DNA from: a virus
IMG/VR virus record: IMGVR_UViG_3300011009_000006
Location: 1 to 39,188 of that record
Direction: 5' to 3' (one strand)
DNA length: 39,188 nucleotides
The translations under genes and the position numbers were made by a program. The notes below the pieces were generated by a model that searched no databases, was not told where the DNA came from, and worked only from the letters and a program-made list of their open reading frames with translations. This document shows, in pieces, positions 20,481 to 28,196 of this stretch. Position 1 is the first letter of the stretch; each line of letters starts with the position of its first letter.

Positions 20481-21445
20481 TTCCTTACGAAAACCGAATC
20501 GGCTATGCTTGTATTAATACACAGCTATCCGCTAAAGGTATCACAACTAATCGTGATGCAATTAAAAGAACTTTTGACACTAAAGGATTACCTCATATTA
20601 GTGCTCTTGCTTTGGCAAACGTTACTGACTTACAAAAGGTAATTAAATGGAATGAAGAAAACGGAATCAAATTTTATCGCGTCTCTAGTGGATTATTTCC
20701 TTGGTGGACAGAATACAACTTTGAAGATCTTCCAGATTGGCAAAAGATTAAAGGAATCTTGATAAGTATTGGAAAAGACGCTACAAGATTTAAACAAAGA
20801 TTAGAATTTCACCCAAGTCATTTTACAATTTTAGCTTCACCTACAGAATCTACTGTTGTGAAAGCAATGAAAGATCTTGAACAACATTCTCGTGTGTTTG
20901 ACGAAATGGGATTAGAACCTTCTCATTGGAATTGTTTAAACATTCACGTAGGTGGTGCTTATGGTGATAAAGCTTCAGCAACTCAAAGATGGTGTGATAA
21001 CTTTTTAAAGCTATCTGATAACTGTCGTAAACGAATCGTTGTAGAAAATGATGACAAAGCAAATATGTATTCAGTTGCGGATCTTTATGAAATGATTTAC
21101 TTAAAGGTTGGTGTGCCTATTACTTTTGATATCTTTCACCATACATTTTGTACTGGAGAATTATCTGCTAATGCTGCAGCTAAGTTAGCTGCCGACACTT
21201 GGAAAGATGCTCCTATGGTAATTCATTGGAGTTCATCAAAACAAATGTACGAATCATTTGACTCAAAATCAGTAGCACATGCTGATTACATATATGATAA
21301 ACTAAATGACTGGGAAACCGGCGGTTGGTTTATGTGCGAATCTAAAGCCAAAGAATTAAGTGTACAAGAGTATTGGAAATCTGGTCCTCGTCCACAAATA
21401 GTTGTTAAAAAGATTGAAGAACAACTAGAACCTGTTGGAATATAA
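20465..21445 (+). CDS. uvsE: UV damage endonuclease (UVDE/UvsE family)
   Basis: The 326-residue protein has the UVDE TIM-barrel signature: RIGYACIN at 11-18, FYRVSSGLFPW at 70-80, and probable metal ligands in FHP (115-117), HVGGAYGDK (161-169), VEND (193-196), DIFHH (222-226) and IHWSS (253-257). UVDE nicks DNA on the 5' side of UV photoproducts and some other lesions using divalent metals. Length is close to bacterial UvsE (about 300). It overlaps the upstream small gene and precedes an AAA+ ATPase by 14 bases, so it is part of a DNA maintenance operon. Confidence 0.92.
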   Translation: MQTEVIPYENRIGYACINTQLSAKGITTNRDAIKRTFDTKGLPHISALALANVTDLQKVIKWNEENGIKFYRVSSGLFPWWTEYNFEDLPDWQKIKGILISIGKDATRFKQRLEFHPSHFTILASPTESTVVKAMKDLEQHSRVFDEMGLEPSHWNCLNIHVGGAYGDKASATQRWCDNFLKLSDNCRKRIVVENDDKANMYSVADLYEMIYLKVGVPITFDIFHHTFCTGELSANAAAKLAADTWKDAPMVIHWSSSKQMYESFDSKSVAHADYIYDKLNDWETGGWFMCESKAKELSVQEYWKSGPRPQIVVKKIEEQLEPVGI

Positions 21446-21459
21446 CAATAAACTAACCT

Positions 21460-22704
21460 ATGAAAGATATCACAGAATATACTCAGAAACTGCATACCAC
21501 TGAAACTACCCCTGCTATACAGCTAGCATCTATGGGACCAGCCCGTCCCATGCTGTTAGAACATCGTTCTCTCTTTACAAGACTATTTGGAACTTCGGAC
21601 ATGCAAGTACATTATGTGACCACGAAAAAAACTTTTGATGCAACTCTAGTAATAGAAAAAGTTGAATCTGATGGTTGGATAAAATTAGCATCTCAACTGT
21701 ATTGCATAGTTGAAGAAGATATACACAAAACAACAGAACGTGTTTACGTAAAGGATAACATGTTATTATCTTTTGGCATTAACTATCGTAAGAAAGAAGC
21801 AAATCAGAAAAAAGGACCTTATATGATTGATGAGCTTGAAGGAATTTCTGGCGATCTTAAGCAAGCTGACCAATTAACTTTCTACACTCTGTTTGAAAGT
21901 AATCCTAAATATGATGTGTCACCAATCTTAAGTATTACCAATGCACTTAAAAATATGATTGTTCCTGACAGTGATAGCCCATCTATTGGAATAATCTCGC
22001 AAGATAACGGAGACTTTTATGTAAAACGTTTTTCGCTTGAAGGAAAGACGCCAGAATTTAATTTTCCGGACTTACACTATGGTGAAGGCTTTGAAGAATT
22101 TCATAAAAATTTATTAGACCGCCTTGATAAGAATACTAAAGGTCTTGTACTTTTACACGGTGAACCTGGAACGGGTAAGACACAATACATAAGAATACTA
22201 CTAAAAGAATTAGCTGCATTAAATAAGTCTATCATATATGCGCCACCAAGCATATCTGCTAATTTAACTGAACCTGCTATGATTGAGTTTATTAGTTCAT
22301 GGATTATGGATGAGGAGAGAGATTGCATCTTGTTAATTGAAGACGCAGAACCACTTTTAGAATCTAGGGATAACACCGGTAGGTCAACAGGAATTAGCAA
22401 TTTATTAAATATGACTGACGGTCTTTTAAATGATATTCTAGGTCTGACTGTAATTGCTACATTTAATACGCAGATTTCAAAAATAGATAGCGCATTACTT
22501 AGACCAAAACGTTTACTTGCTCGAAAAGAATTTAAGAAACTTCCAAAAGAAATGTTTGTTAACTTGGCTCAAGCATTAGAAATGGAATTGCCAGAGATTA
22601 CATATCCTGCATCACTTGCTGAGTTTTATTCTTCAAATATTGAAAGCACTGTGTTAACTCACGGTATACAAGTAAAAGAAAATAAATTAGGTTTCGGACG
22701 CTAA
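21460..22704 (+). CDS. AAA+ ATPase
   Basis: A 414-residue protein with a C-terminal AAA+ core: Walker A GEPGTGKT (234-241), Walker B LLIEDAE (291-297), sensor 1 Asn in IATFNT (332-337) and an Arg after ALLRPKR (345-351) that may be the finger or sensor 2. Residues 1-220 form a separate N-terminal domain without recognised motifs. The core resembles membrane-remodelling or unfoldase-type AAA proteins (BCS1/FtsH-like spacing) more than replication clamp loaders. Its operon with uvsE suggests a DNA or protein remodelling job in infected cells. Confidence 0.85.
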   Translation: MKDITEYTQKLHTTETTPAIQLASMGPARPMLLEHRSLFTRLFGTSDMQVHYVTTKKTFDATLVIEKVESDGWIKLASQLYCIVEEDIHKTTERVYVKDNMLLSFGINYRKKEANQKKGPYMIDELEGISGDLKQADQLTFYTLFESNPKYDVSPILSITNALKNMIVPDSDSPSIGIISQDNGDFYVKRFSLEGKTPEFNFPDLHYGEGFEEFHKNLLDRLDKNTKGLVLLHGEPGTGKTQYIRILLKELAALNKSIIYAPPSISANLTEPAMIEFISSWIMDEERDCILLIEDAEPLLESRDNTGRSTGISNLLNMTDGLLNDILGLTVIATFNTQISKIDSALLRPKRLLARKEFKKLPKEMFVNLAQALEMELPEITYPASLAEFYSSNIESTVLTHGIQVKENKLGFGR

Positions 22705-22716
22705 TATATAATAGAC

Positions 22717-22893
22717 ATGGATATACAAACGTATTTCATAATAGGAATTATATTTACCGCATTAATTGATCTTGGGATTTATTATACTAAGTCAACTTCA
22801 CAATTTACTTTCTTAGAAATAGTAGGTTCAATAATAATGTGGCCAATCATTCTTATAATTGTTTTGTATCACATGATAAAAGAATCGAAATAA
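22717..22893 (+). CDS. Small two-helix membrane protein
   Basis: A 58-residue ORF, ATG at 22717 and TAA at 22891. Two hydrophobic helices: FIIGIIFTALIDLGIYY (about 7-23) and IVGSIIMWPIILIIVLY (about 35-51), with a short basic end HMIKESK. It starts 12 bases after the AAA+ ATPase gene. It is the first of three consecutive small membrane proteins. Holin, antiholin or superinfection-exclusion roles are possible; none is shown. Confidence 0.65.
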   Translation: MDIQTYFIIGIIFTALIDLGIYYTKSTSQFTFLEIVGSIIMWPIILIIVLYHMIKESK

Positions 22894-22953
22894 TATTATT
22901 CCACTCGTAGGCAATTAGGCCAACAAATTAAAAACATAAAATGGAAGACCCCA

Positions 22954-23178
22954 GTGATAAAGAAAGTAAAACATGCAACCAAGAAGAACCTGGCGACCAT
23001 AGTACTTATGATTGCAACATTCTTCAACCCTCTTGGATTCGATGCACTTTTCGCCCTTGTGATGAAGTGGACAGGTTCCTTTTGGATTACCGACGTCATT
23101 TTTTACTGCCTGTCAGCATTATTCTTTGGACTATACTATTTATTACGCAAGCGTGAAAAGTATAAAAATCAAGATTGA
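22954..23178 (+). CDS. Small membrane protein, GTG start
   Basis: A 74-residue protein with a basic N-terminus (KKVKHATKKN) and two hydrophobic segments (LATIVLMIATFFNPLGF and ITDVIFYCLSALFFGLYYLL), ending in RKREKYKNQD. The frame has no ATG; GTG at 22954 is the only conventional start before the first helix. The ATG at 22941 is in another frame and gives a non-membrane, non-natural-looking peptide. The frame is open upstream to 22894, so a different initiation mode or a sequence error is possible. Confidence 0.6.
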   Translation: MIKKVKHATKKNLATIVLMIATFFNPLGFDALFALVMKWTGSFWITDVIFYCLSALFFGLYYLLRKREKYKNQD

Positions 23179-23200
23179 CTGATACACTACCGATTATCTC

Positions 23201-23239
23201 AGGCTATTTAATGTACATTAGATAGCCTTAGTTGTTTTT
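23201..23239 (+). terminator. Intrinsic terminator after the uvsE operon
   Basis: Long hairpin AGGCTATTTAATG / CATTAGATAGCCT (23201-23213 and 23216-23228): 13 pairs including one wobble, with a two-base nominal loop that must open slightly in reality. A T-run (23235-23239) follows after 6 bases. The T-run is offset, so efficiency is uncertain. Confidence 0.6.
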
Positions 23240-23261
23240 AATATAGATTACCATTACTTAA

Positions 23262-23287
23262 TTATTGCCGTATCCTGCAAGCAATAA
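23262..23287 (+). other. Leader hairpin upstream of the 23331 gene
   Basis: Perfect 7-base inverted repeat TTATTGC / GCAATAA (23262-23268, 23281-23287) with a 12-base loop, between the terminator and the late-type motif. No T-run follows. I tested it for a tRNA fold and saw none. Function unknown. Confidence 0.4.
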
Positions 23288-23306
23288 GAACTACATAAAT
23301 CATTCT

Positions 23307-23315
23307 GTATATAAT
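23307..23315 (+). promoter_or_regulatory. Late-type promoter candidate GTATATAAT
   Basis: GTATATAAT starts 24 bases before the ATG at 23331 and follows a terminator. No host-type -33/-7 pair is seen in the 150-base gap. This places the glycosyltransferase operon under the same motif as the virion genes. Confidence 0.35.
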
Positions 23316-23330
23316 CCTAAAGAATATAAA

Positions 23331-23507
23331 ATGAAAAACAATCCAGAAGTTACCGCTTTAATCTACTTACAAGCACTTCTTATTTTACTAAAGGTTGTTA
23401 ATGTTCAGCCATTTGCATCATATACATGGATATCTTTAACAGCTGTCTTTTGGTTTCCTATGATATTAGGAACCGCTTTATTATTGTTTAGAAGAAAGAA
23501 ATCATAA
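23331..23507 (+). CDS. Small membrane protein
   Basis: I use the ATG at 23331 (MKNNPEVTALIYLQ); the upstream in-frame TTG at 23265 would place the start before the promoter motif. The 58-residue product has two hydrophobic segments (ALIYLQALLILLKVV and ISLTAVFWFPMILGTALLLF) and a basic end FRRKKS. Its stop overlaps the start of the glycosyltransferase gene (TAATG), so the two are translationally coupled. It could anchor or assist the glycosyltransferase at the membrane. Confidence 0.65.
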   Translation: MKNNPEVTALIYLQALLILLKVVNVQPFASYTWISLTAVFWFPMILGTALLLFRRKKS

Positions 23508-25336
23508 TGCAAAAAATAGCTTTCATAACGCGATGCACACGGCCGGATAATCTTTTTAAGATTGCTGAGTCTTTAAAGTTGCATATGCCAATGAACCTGC
23601 ATGAATGGCATGTTATCATTGACGGCAATGTAATACCTGAAATAGATGCAGCCACAAAGCAGTTACTTAACGTAAATGCAACAAGCTGGTTAATAAAATC
23701 ATCAGCGCCTGATACATACGGCTATGATTTAGTAAATCATGTAGCAAGAAATCTTATAGGAGACTATTGGATAAATTTACTTGATGATGATAACTTGCCT
23801 AATCCGCTAATCTTTAGTTGGTTCTTAAATAATCAAGGAACCATCCTATCTAACTATGTATTGGTATTTGGTCAAGAAGTTAATGGCAAAGATTTCACGG
23901 GTCTTGATATTCGTGAAGCTATCCCAGAGAACATGAGACTACAAGGCGTAGATGCTGCGCAGATTTTTATTGATAAGAACTACTTATTAAATAATGATGG
24001 GTGGGACATGGGCTATTGTGGCGATGGCTTATTCATTGAAAGAATTTATAAGCAAGATCCTGATGTGTTTTACTTTTCTCCAAAAATTTTAACTTACTAT
24101 AATAAGTTGGAATTACTTAAAGCTAAAAGAGGATCTTCACCCAGAGTTTTATATGTAGGTGAATTACCAGAGACAAAACAAACTGGAGGTAATCTATATG
24201 AATATGAATCCGACGAATTACTTGTTCAACATATTAAAGATGATAATGAAATTGCAAAAGTAATCTATTCATTTAAGCCTGATGTAATTATAACAAGATC
24301 TAAGGATTGGACAGATTTTCCAAGTCTTGCACAAATGCCTATTGAGATTCGTAAAAAGTGGTTACATTTCTCAAATGAAAAAGATGAAAATAATGGTGCT
24401 GAAATTTATCATGCAGCAAATCATGGAATCTTAAATCGTAGTACTGAGCTAGCGTCAATCTTTACCTCAGCATATAACACAGGTGAAAAGATTTACAAAA
24501 CATATGAATCTTTAAAGAATCAAACTTACACAAATTGGGAATGGGTTATTGTGAATGACTCAACAGATCCAACGATGGATAATTTACTTGAAGATTTGGC
24601 AAAGAATGATCCTCGAGTTAAAGTGTATTCATTTTCTAAAAAGACAGGCGGCATCATAGGTGAAGCAAAATACCGAGCAGCAATGTTATGTGATGGTGAA
24701 TATCTTATGGAGCTGGATCATGACGATTATCTTTTGCCTGACGCGGTTGAACTTATGGTAAAAGCATTCACAGAATATCCTGATGCGGGATATGTTTATT
24801 CCGATGCAGTTGAATGCGACACAGAATTAAATTCATTATGTTATGGAGATGATTTTGCATTTAGCTATGGGTTTTATTACAAGCAAACATACAATGGAAA
24901 AGAACTTGATGTTTGTGCAGCAGTTCCCGTGAATCCTAAAACCATTCGTCACATCGTCGGTGTGCCTAATCATTTTAGATCATGGAGGCGAAGCACATAT
25001 CATACATTAGGTGGTCACAATCGTAAATTAACTATTGCTGATGATTATGAAATAACTGTTAGAACATTTTTAATGACAAGGTTTGTAAGAATACCTAAAT
25101 GTTGCTACTTACAATTATATGATGGCAATAATACACAGAATAGCGATGGCGGTAGAACACGTAAAGATATCCAAAGAAGAGTTCGTTCTATTGCTGACAA
25201 ATATAATGAAGACATAAAGAATCGCTTTGAAGAAGTAGGAATGACAGACTGGGCTTATGAATATGATCCGTCATTTCCACTGATGGCACCTAGTCAATTT
25301 GATAGCAGTGATTTTGCATATACTCTCAAGATATAA
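23507..25336 (+). CDS. Glycosyltransferase with two GT-A-like domains
   Basis: A 609-residue protein. The C-terminal half (about 315-560) is a family-2 type glycosyltransferase: FTSAYNTGEKIYKTYESL, NWEWVIVNDSTD, the DxD-like metal site in ELDHDDYLLPD, and a late IADDYEIT motif. The N-terminal third (ITRCTRPDNLFKIAESL ... LLDDDNLPNP) looks like a second, shorter GT-A domain. A middle segment (RVLYVGELPETKQTGGN) is less clear. It likely transfers sugar from a nucleotide-sugar to a protein, surface glycan or DNA. It is coupled to a small membrane protein and preceded by a late-type motif, which favours virion or envelope glycosylation. Confidence 0.85.
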   Translation: MQKIAFITRCTRPDNLFKIAESLKLHMPMNLHEWHVIIDGNVIPEIDAATKQLLNVNATSWLIKSSAPDTYGYDLVNHVARNLIGDYWINLLDDDNLPNPLIFSWFLNNQGTILSNYVLVFGQEVNGKDFTGLDIREAIPENMRLQGVDAAQIFIDKNYLLNNDGWDMGYCGDGLFIERIYKQDPDVFYFSPKILTYYNKLELLKAKRGSSPRVLYVGELPETKQTGGNLYEYESDELLVQHIKDDNEIAKVIYSFKPDVIITRSKDWTDFPSLAQMPIEIRKKWLHFSNEKDENNGAEIYHAANHGILNRSTELASIFTSAYNTGEKIYKTYESLKNQTYTNWEWVIVNDSTDPTMDNLLEDLAKNDPRVKVYSFSKKTGGIIGEAKYRAAMLCDGEYLMELDHDDYLLPDAVELMVKAFTEYPDAGYVYSDAVECDTELNSLCYGDDFAFSYGFYYKQTYNGKELDVCAAVPVNPKTIRHIVGVPNHFRSWRRSTYHTLGGHNRKLTIADDYEITVRTFLMTRFVRIPKCCYLQLYDGNNTQNSDGGRTRKDIQRRVRSIADKYNEDIKNRFEEVGMTDWAYEYDPSFPLMAPSQFDSSDFAYTLKI

Positions 25337-25395
25337 AGTTGTTAATAACTTATGGTCCCAGGGTTTGCTACTCTGGGATTTTTTGTTTAATTTTA
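25336..25395 (+). promoter_or_regulatory. Host-type promoter, class B, overlapping a terminator
   Basis: AAGTTGTTAATAACTT at 25336-25351, -33 TTTG at 25364-25367, 20-base spacer, -7 TAATTTTA at 25388-25395. The TTTG begins at the last base of the 5' stem arm and continues into the loop of the terminator (25356-25384); the 3' arm and T-run form the spacer. Drives the RNA ligase operon. Confidence 0.72.
25356..25384 (+). terminator. Intrinsic terminator after the glycosyltransferase gene
   Basis: Nine-base stem TCCCAGGGT / ACTCTGGGA with one wobble pair, loop TTGCT, then six T (25379-25384). It lies 19 bases after the glycosyltransferase stop codon. Confidence 0.88.
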
Positions 25396-25427
25396 TACTT
25401 TAATATTTAAACTAATACAAATACAAT

Positions 25428-26504
25428 ATGGAAAGAAAATTAGCTTCCTTGCAAATGATCAGCGACATCCAACCTATTGAAGGTGCTGACATGATTGAAT
25501 TAGCAATCGTAAACGGATGGAAGGTTGTGGTGGCAAAAGCAGTTGGACACAAGATAGGCAATATGGTTGTTTATTGTGAGATTGACTCTTTCTTACCAGT
25601 TCGTGAAGAATTTGAGTTCTTAAGAAAAAGTTCTTTTAAGAAAATGGGAACTGACGAAGGTTTCCGTTTAAAAACAATTCGCTTAAGAGGGCAGGTTTCA
25701 CAAGGTCTTATTTTACCAATGAGTATCTTTGGTGATTTTGGATGGACCGCGTATGAAGGTCTTGACGTAACCGAAAAATTAGGAATCGTTAAATACGAAC
25801 CGCCAATGCCTGCTCAACTTTCCGGAGTTGCTAAAGGATACTTCCCAAGCTTCTTAAGAAAGACTGATGAAGAAAGAATTCAAAATCTTGCAAAGGAATA
25901 TCCTGAGATGAAAACCCGTACATACTATGTGACAGAGAAACTTGACGGTTCTTCTGCAACATACTATATGAAAGACGGTGAATTTGGAGTGTGCTCTCGT
26001 AATCTTGAACTTGCTGAACCTGAAGCATTCGTTGAAGGTATGATAATGTGTGAGGATGGAATTGAAAGACCACGCCAGCAAAACACATTTTGGAAAGTTG
26101 CTCAAGAAATGAAAATCAAAGAGAAACTTGAAAAGGCATGTAAAGAATTAAAACGTAACTTGTCTATTCAAGGTGAACTTATTGGTGAAGGCATTCAAGG
26201 GAATCCTTATAAACTTAAAGGACAAACTTTAAGACTGTACAATATCTTTGATATTGACAGCCAAGAATACTTTGGATTACCAATGTTCTTAACTGCGGCT
26301 GAACACACATTGGATTTACCTGTAGTGCCTGTACTTGATACACACTTCCATTTGCCAGAGACTATTGACGAATTAATCAAATATGCAGATGGCAAATCTG
26401 TTCTGCATGATAAGACGGATCGTGAAGGTGTGGTTATCCGTACACTTGACCGTAAGTATTCTTTCAAAGCAATTAGTAACATCTTCCTTTTAGGAGAAAA
26501 ATAA
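25428..26504 (+). CDS. RNA ligase with N-terminal OB-fold (DraRnl/Rnl5 type)
   Basis: The 358-residue protein contains all nucleotidyltransferase ligase motifs: I KLDG at 171-174 (Lys171 forms the AMP adduct), Ia/III region SRN (190-192) and ELIGEG (250-255), IV EGVVIR (334-339), V SFKAIS (345-350). The first 120 residues (ISDIQPIEGADMIELA ... VVYCEIDSFLP) match the N-terminal OB-like domain of the Deinococcus DRB0094 RNA ligase family, which seals 3'-OH/5'-phosphate nicks in RNA, often on a DNA or RNA template. It leads its operon and has a class B host-type promoter. A second, unrelated-family RNA ligase lies at 35643. Confidence 0.92.
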   Translation: MERKLASLQMISDIQPIEGADMIELAIVNGWKVVVAKAVGHKIGNMVVYCEIDSFLPVREEFEFLRKSSFKKMGTDEGFRLKTIRLRGQVSQGLILPMSIFGDFGWTAYEGLDVTEKLGIVKYEPPMPAQLSGVAKGYFPSFLRKTDEERIQNLAKEYPEMKTRTYYVTEKLDGSSATYYMKDGEFGVCSRNLELAEPEAFVEGMIMCEDGIERPRQQNTFWKVAQEMKIKEKLEKACKELKRNLSIQGELIGEGIQGNPYKLKGQTLRLYNIFDIDSQEYFGLPMFLTAAEHTLDLPVVPVLDTHFHLPETIDELIKYADGKSVLHDKTDREGVVIRTLDRKYSFKAISNIFLLGEK

Positions 26505-26511
26505 AATTTTT

Positions 26512-26865
26512 ATGATAGACACGCAATACCCGCCAGATGTAGAAAAATACTTAGCTAGTATTTTTGAAAGTTTAGTAGAACAAGATTTTTACGCGGACGA
26601 AGACATTATTGAATTTGCTTATGAAGCAACTCGAAAAGTTGCTGGTCCTATGATATTAGAACAATGGCTAACTGGCGAAATTAACTTCCAAGGTGAAGAC
26701 GATACATGGTTTGAAAAAATGCTTAAATTAATTATTGTGAATGGAAGAATGATGAGTCTAGAGAAAAAAGGATTCGTTGGTTCTATTGATGATGAACACG
26801 GCAAAGAAGTATTTTTTGCAACTGAAAGTGGACGAGAATTATTAAAAAAGATGGATAAGATATGA
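26512..26865 (+). CDS. Hypothetical protein, possible winged-helix end
   Basis: A 117-residue acidic protein. The N-terminal half is helical (VEKYLASIFESLVEQDF, IIEFAYEATRKVAG). The C-terminal 45 residues (MMSLEKKGFVGSIDDEHGKE, then FFATESGRELLKK) have the strand-turn-strand-helix end of a winged helix (LEKKGxV ... T-x-x-G-R-E-L). That suggests a DNA- or protein-binding regulator, but the recognition helix is not clear. It overlaps the next gene by 4 bases. Confidence 0.65.
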   Translation: MIDTQYPPDVEKYLASIFESLVEQDFYADEDIIEFAYEATRKVAGPMILEQWLTGEINFQGEDDTWFEKMLKLIIVNGRMMSLEKKGFVGSIDDEHGKEVFFATESGRELLKKMDKI

Positions 26866-27161
26866 AAGAACTATTAGAAATCTACGGAATAACGTTAACT
26901 GCAATATTTGCCTCTTTTGGAATTGAAGATGGTTATGGTGAATTAGATATTAAAGACAAGTGTATCTGGTCCAATGATAATGAAACTATTAGTTGGATAG
27001 AAGACTACGATCCTGATGAAGAAGTTTATTCAAATGAAATTATAGGAGAGCCAATTATCTGTGAACACGGGTATACAATGTTTTATGTTGATAACGGATG
27101 TGGTGACAAGTTCTATCAAATCTTTGCTAACAGATTATATGATGAAACTATAGGAGGTTAA
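26862..27161 (+). CDS. Hypothetical acidic protein
   Basis: A 99-residue acidic protein starting with an ATGA overlap with the upstream stop. Segments such as WIEDYDPDEEVYSNE and GYTMFYVDNGCGDKFYQI look like a small alpha/beta fold. Last gene of the RNA ligase operon. Its stop codon merges into the next class A promoter. No family recognised. Confidence 0.65.
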   Translation: MKELLEIYGITLTAIFASFGIEDGYGELDIKDKCIWSNDNETISWIEDYDPDEEVYSNEIIGEPIICEHGYTMFYVDNGCGDKFYQIFANRLYDETIGG

Positions 27162-27220
27162 AGTTTAACAAAAATTTAACATTCAGAATTTGCTTTGTGT
27201 TACTATTTTGGTTAATTTTG
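27161..27220 (+). promoter_or_regulatory. Host-type promoter, class A
   Basis: AAGTTTAACA at 27161, second TTTAACA 11 bases later, -33 TTTG 27189-27192, 20-base spacer, -7 TAATTTTG 27213-27220 (full match to TAnnTTTG), then CTCTATAATT as at 19115 and 35370. Overlaps the stop codon of the upstream gene. Confidence 0.82.
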
Positions 27221-27246
27221 CTCTATAATTAAAAACAACAATAATC

Positions 27247-27396
27247 ATGGTACAAACTACAACTAAAATGGACTGGAAGAAAATGGGTTTTGCTACTGAA
27301 GCAGAATACAATAAATTCTTAGCTGATAAATGGGAAACCTTAAAAGTTAAGATCCAAGAAAACATTGATGTATTTAAAAGATTAGCTGACCGATAA
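27247..27396 (+). CDS. Very small hypothetical protein
   Basis: A 49-residue ORF with ATG at 27247, 26 bases after the -7 element of a strong promoter. The sequence is helical and charged (MVQTTTKMDWKKMGF, EAEYNKFLADKWETL). Direct placement behind a host-type promoter supports that it is expressed. Host-takeover peptides often look like this; no family is recognised. Confidence 0.65.
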   Translation: MVQTTTKMDWKKMGFATEAEYNKFLADKWETLKVKIQENIDVFKRLADR

Positions 27397-27413
27397 CATT
27401 TAAAACAAAACCT

Positions 27414-27572
27414 ATGTACGAACATAAAGTAATTATCACAAAAGATCAAAGTATTATCAATGCTTATTTAACAGAAGGCTGGTTTGTAATTTCAGTAACA
27501 GCTCAACATGTGTCAGTTGCCGCAAATTCTTTACCAGCAGCTGGCGCATTTTGCTTTGTATTGAAAAAGTAA
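27414..27572 (+). CDS. Very small hypothetical protein
   Basis: A 52-residue ORF with ATG at 27414. The pattern INAYLTEGWFVISVTAQHV ... FCFVLKK (helix, then Gly-Trp, then strands) resembles short domains often found in phage and prophage genomes. Co-transcribed with the 27247 gene (17-base gap). Its stop codon overlaps the start of the next class A promoter block. Confidence 0.65.
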   Translation: MYEHKVIITKDQSIINAYLTEGWFVISVTAQHVSVAANSLPAAGAFCFVLKK

Positions 27573-27631
27573 AGTTTAACAAAAATTTAACATTTAGAAT
27601 TTGCTTTGCTTCTTCTATTTGGTTAATTTTA
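27572..27631 (+). promoter_or_regulatory. Host-type promoter, class A
   Basis: AAGTTTAACA at 27572, repeated TTTAACA at 11-base period, -33 TTTG 27600-27603, 20-base spacer, -7 TAATTTTA 27624-27631, followed by ACTATCAAT. Drives the 27663 operon. Confidence 0.78.
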
Positions 27632-27662
27632 ACTATCAATATTAATCAAACACATTTTAATT

Positions 27663-27860
27663 ATGAAAGTTACAATCTCTATTAAACATTTGCTATTAGG
27701 TATCTTATTTTTAACTTTAGCTTATTTCACTGCTACTGGATCTGTTCAAAACTATATCCATTTTGCTGGCGGCAAAAATGAATTTGCTTTCTTAGGTTTA
27801 ACTTCTGTTATGGGATTCTTACTTGTAGTATTTTCTTTTGAAAAACCTACAACAAAATAA
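27663..27860 (+). CDS. Small two-helix membrane protein
   Basis: A 65-residue protein: a basic start (MKVTISIKH), helix one LLLGILFLTLAYFTATG (about 10-26), a polar turn, helix two FAFLGLTSVMGFLLVVFSF (about 40-58) and a short polar tail. First gene behind a class A promoter, so probably made early. Function unknown; superinfection exclusion or membrane remodelling are possibilities. Confidence 0.68.
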   Translation: MKVTISIKHLLLGILFLTLAYFTATGSVQNYIHFAGGKNEFAFLGLTSVMGFLLVVFSFEKPTTK

Positions 27861-27909
27861 GAACTAAATAAAAGTTTAAGTATACAACCATTCTAATAAA
27901 TTAATCAAT

Positions 27910-28191
27910 ATGAATATAGACCAAATCATTAAAATCGTTGCTGAGGAATCTAAGATTTCTGCTAAAGATATCATAAGCCAATCTCGTCGTCAAGACAAAG
28001 TTTTAGCTCGACATTTGAGCATGTGGGCTTGCCGTTGGTATTCAGGTGCATCTTTACAGAAAATTGCAGCTGAACACAACCGAGTTCAACATGGTTCAGT
28101 AATACACGCATCTAACGCTATTGAAGATGCCATCAGATTTGACAAAACAATAGCAGAACTTCAATCAAGAATACTAAACAGACTTAAATAA
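27910..28191 (+). CDS. Stand-alone DnaA domain IV (DNA-binding) protein
   Basis: This 93-residue protein is made almost entirely of DnaA domain IV, the part of the replication initiator that binds DnaA boxes. Alignable blocks: IIKIVAEESKISAKDIISQS (6-25), the R-rich loop RRQDKVLARHLSMWACRW (26-43), and the helix-turn-helix SLQKIAAEHNRVQHGSVIHA (48-67). The usual recognition helix GGxDHxTVxHA is here NRVQHGSVIHA: the key Asp is Gln and a Thr is Gly. The ATPase domain is missing. It may bind a phage-specific box or compete with host DnaA. The neighbours do not decide between these. Confidence 0.88.
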   Translation: MNIDQIIKIVAEESKISAKDIISQSRRQDKVLARHLSMWACRWYSGASLQKIAAEHNRVQHGSVIHASNAIEDAIRFDKTIAELQSRILNRLK

Positions 28192-28196
28192 AACCT

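Noticed and set aside
22941-23156. A 71-codon frame starting with ATG at 22941
   Set aside because: The product is not protein-like, while the frame at 22954 gives a typical membrane protein; the ATG is probably chance.
23178-23331. Hairpin-rich gap considered as a tRNA or small RNA
   Set aside because: No cloverleaf, no T-loop or CCA end; it is explained as terminator, hairpin and leader.
27183-27639. Minus-strand frames across 27.2-27.6 kb
   Set aside because: Two small + strand ORFs directly behind a strong promoter explain the region better.
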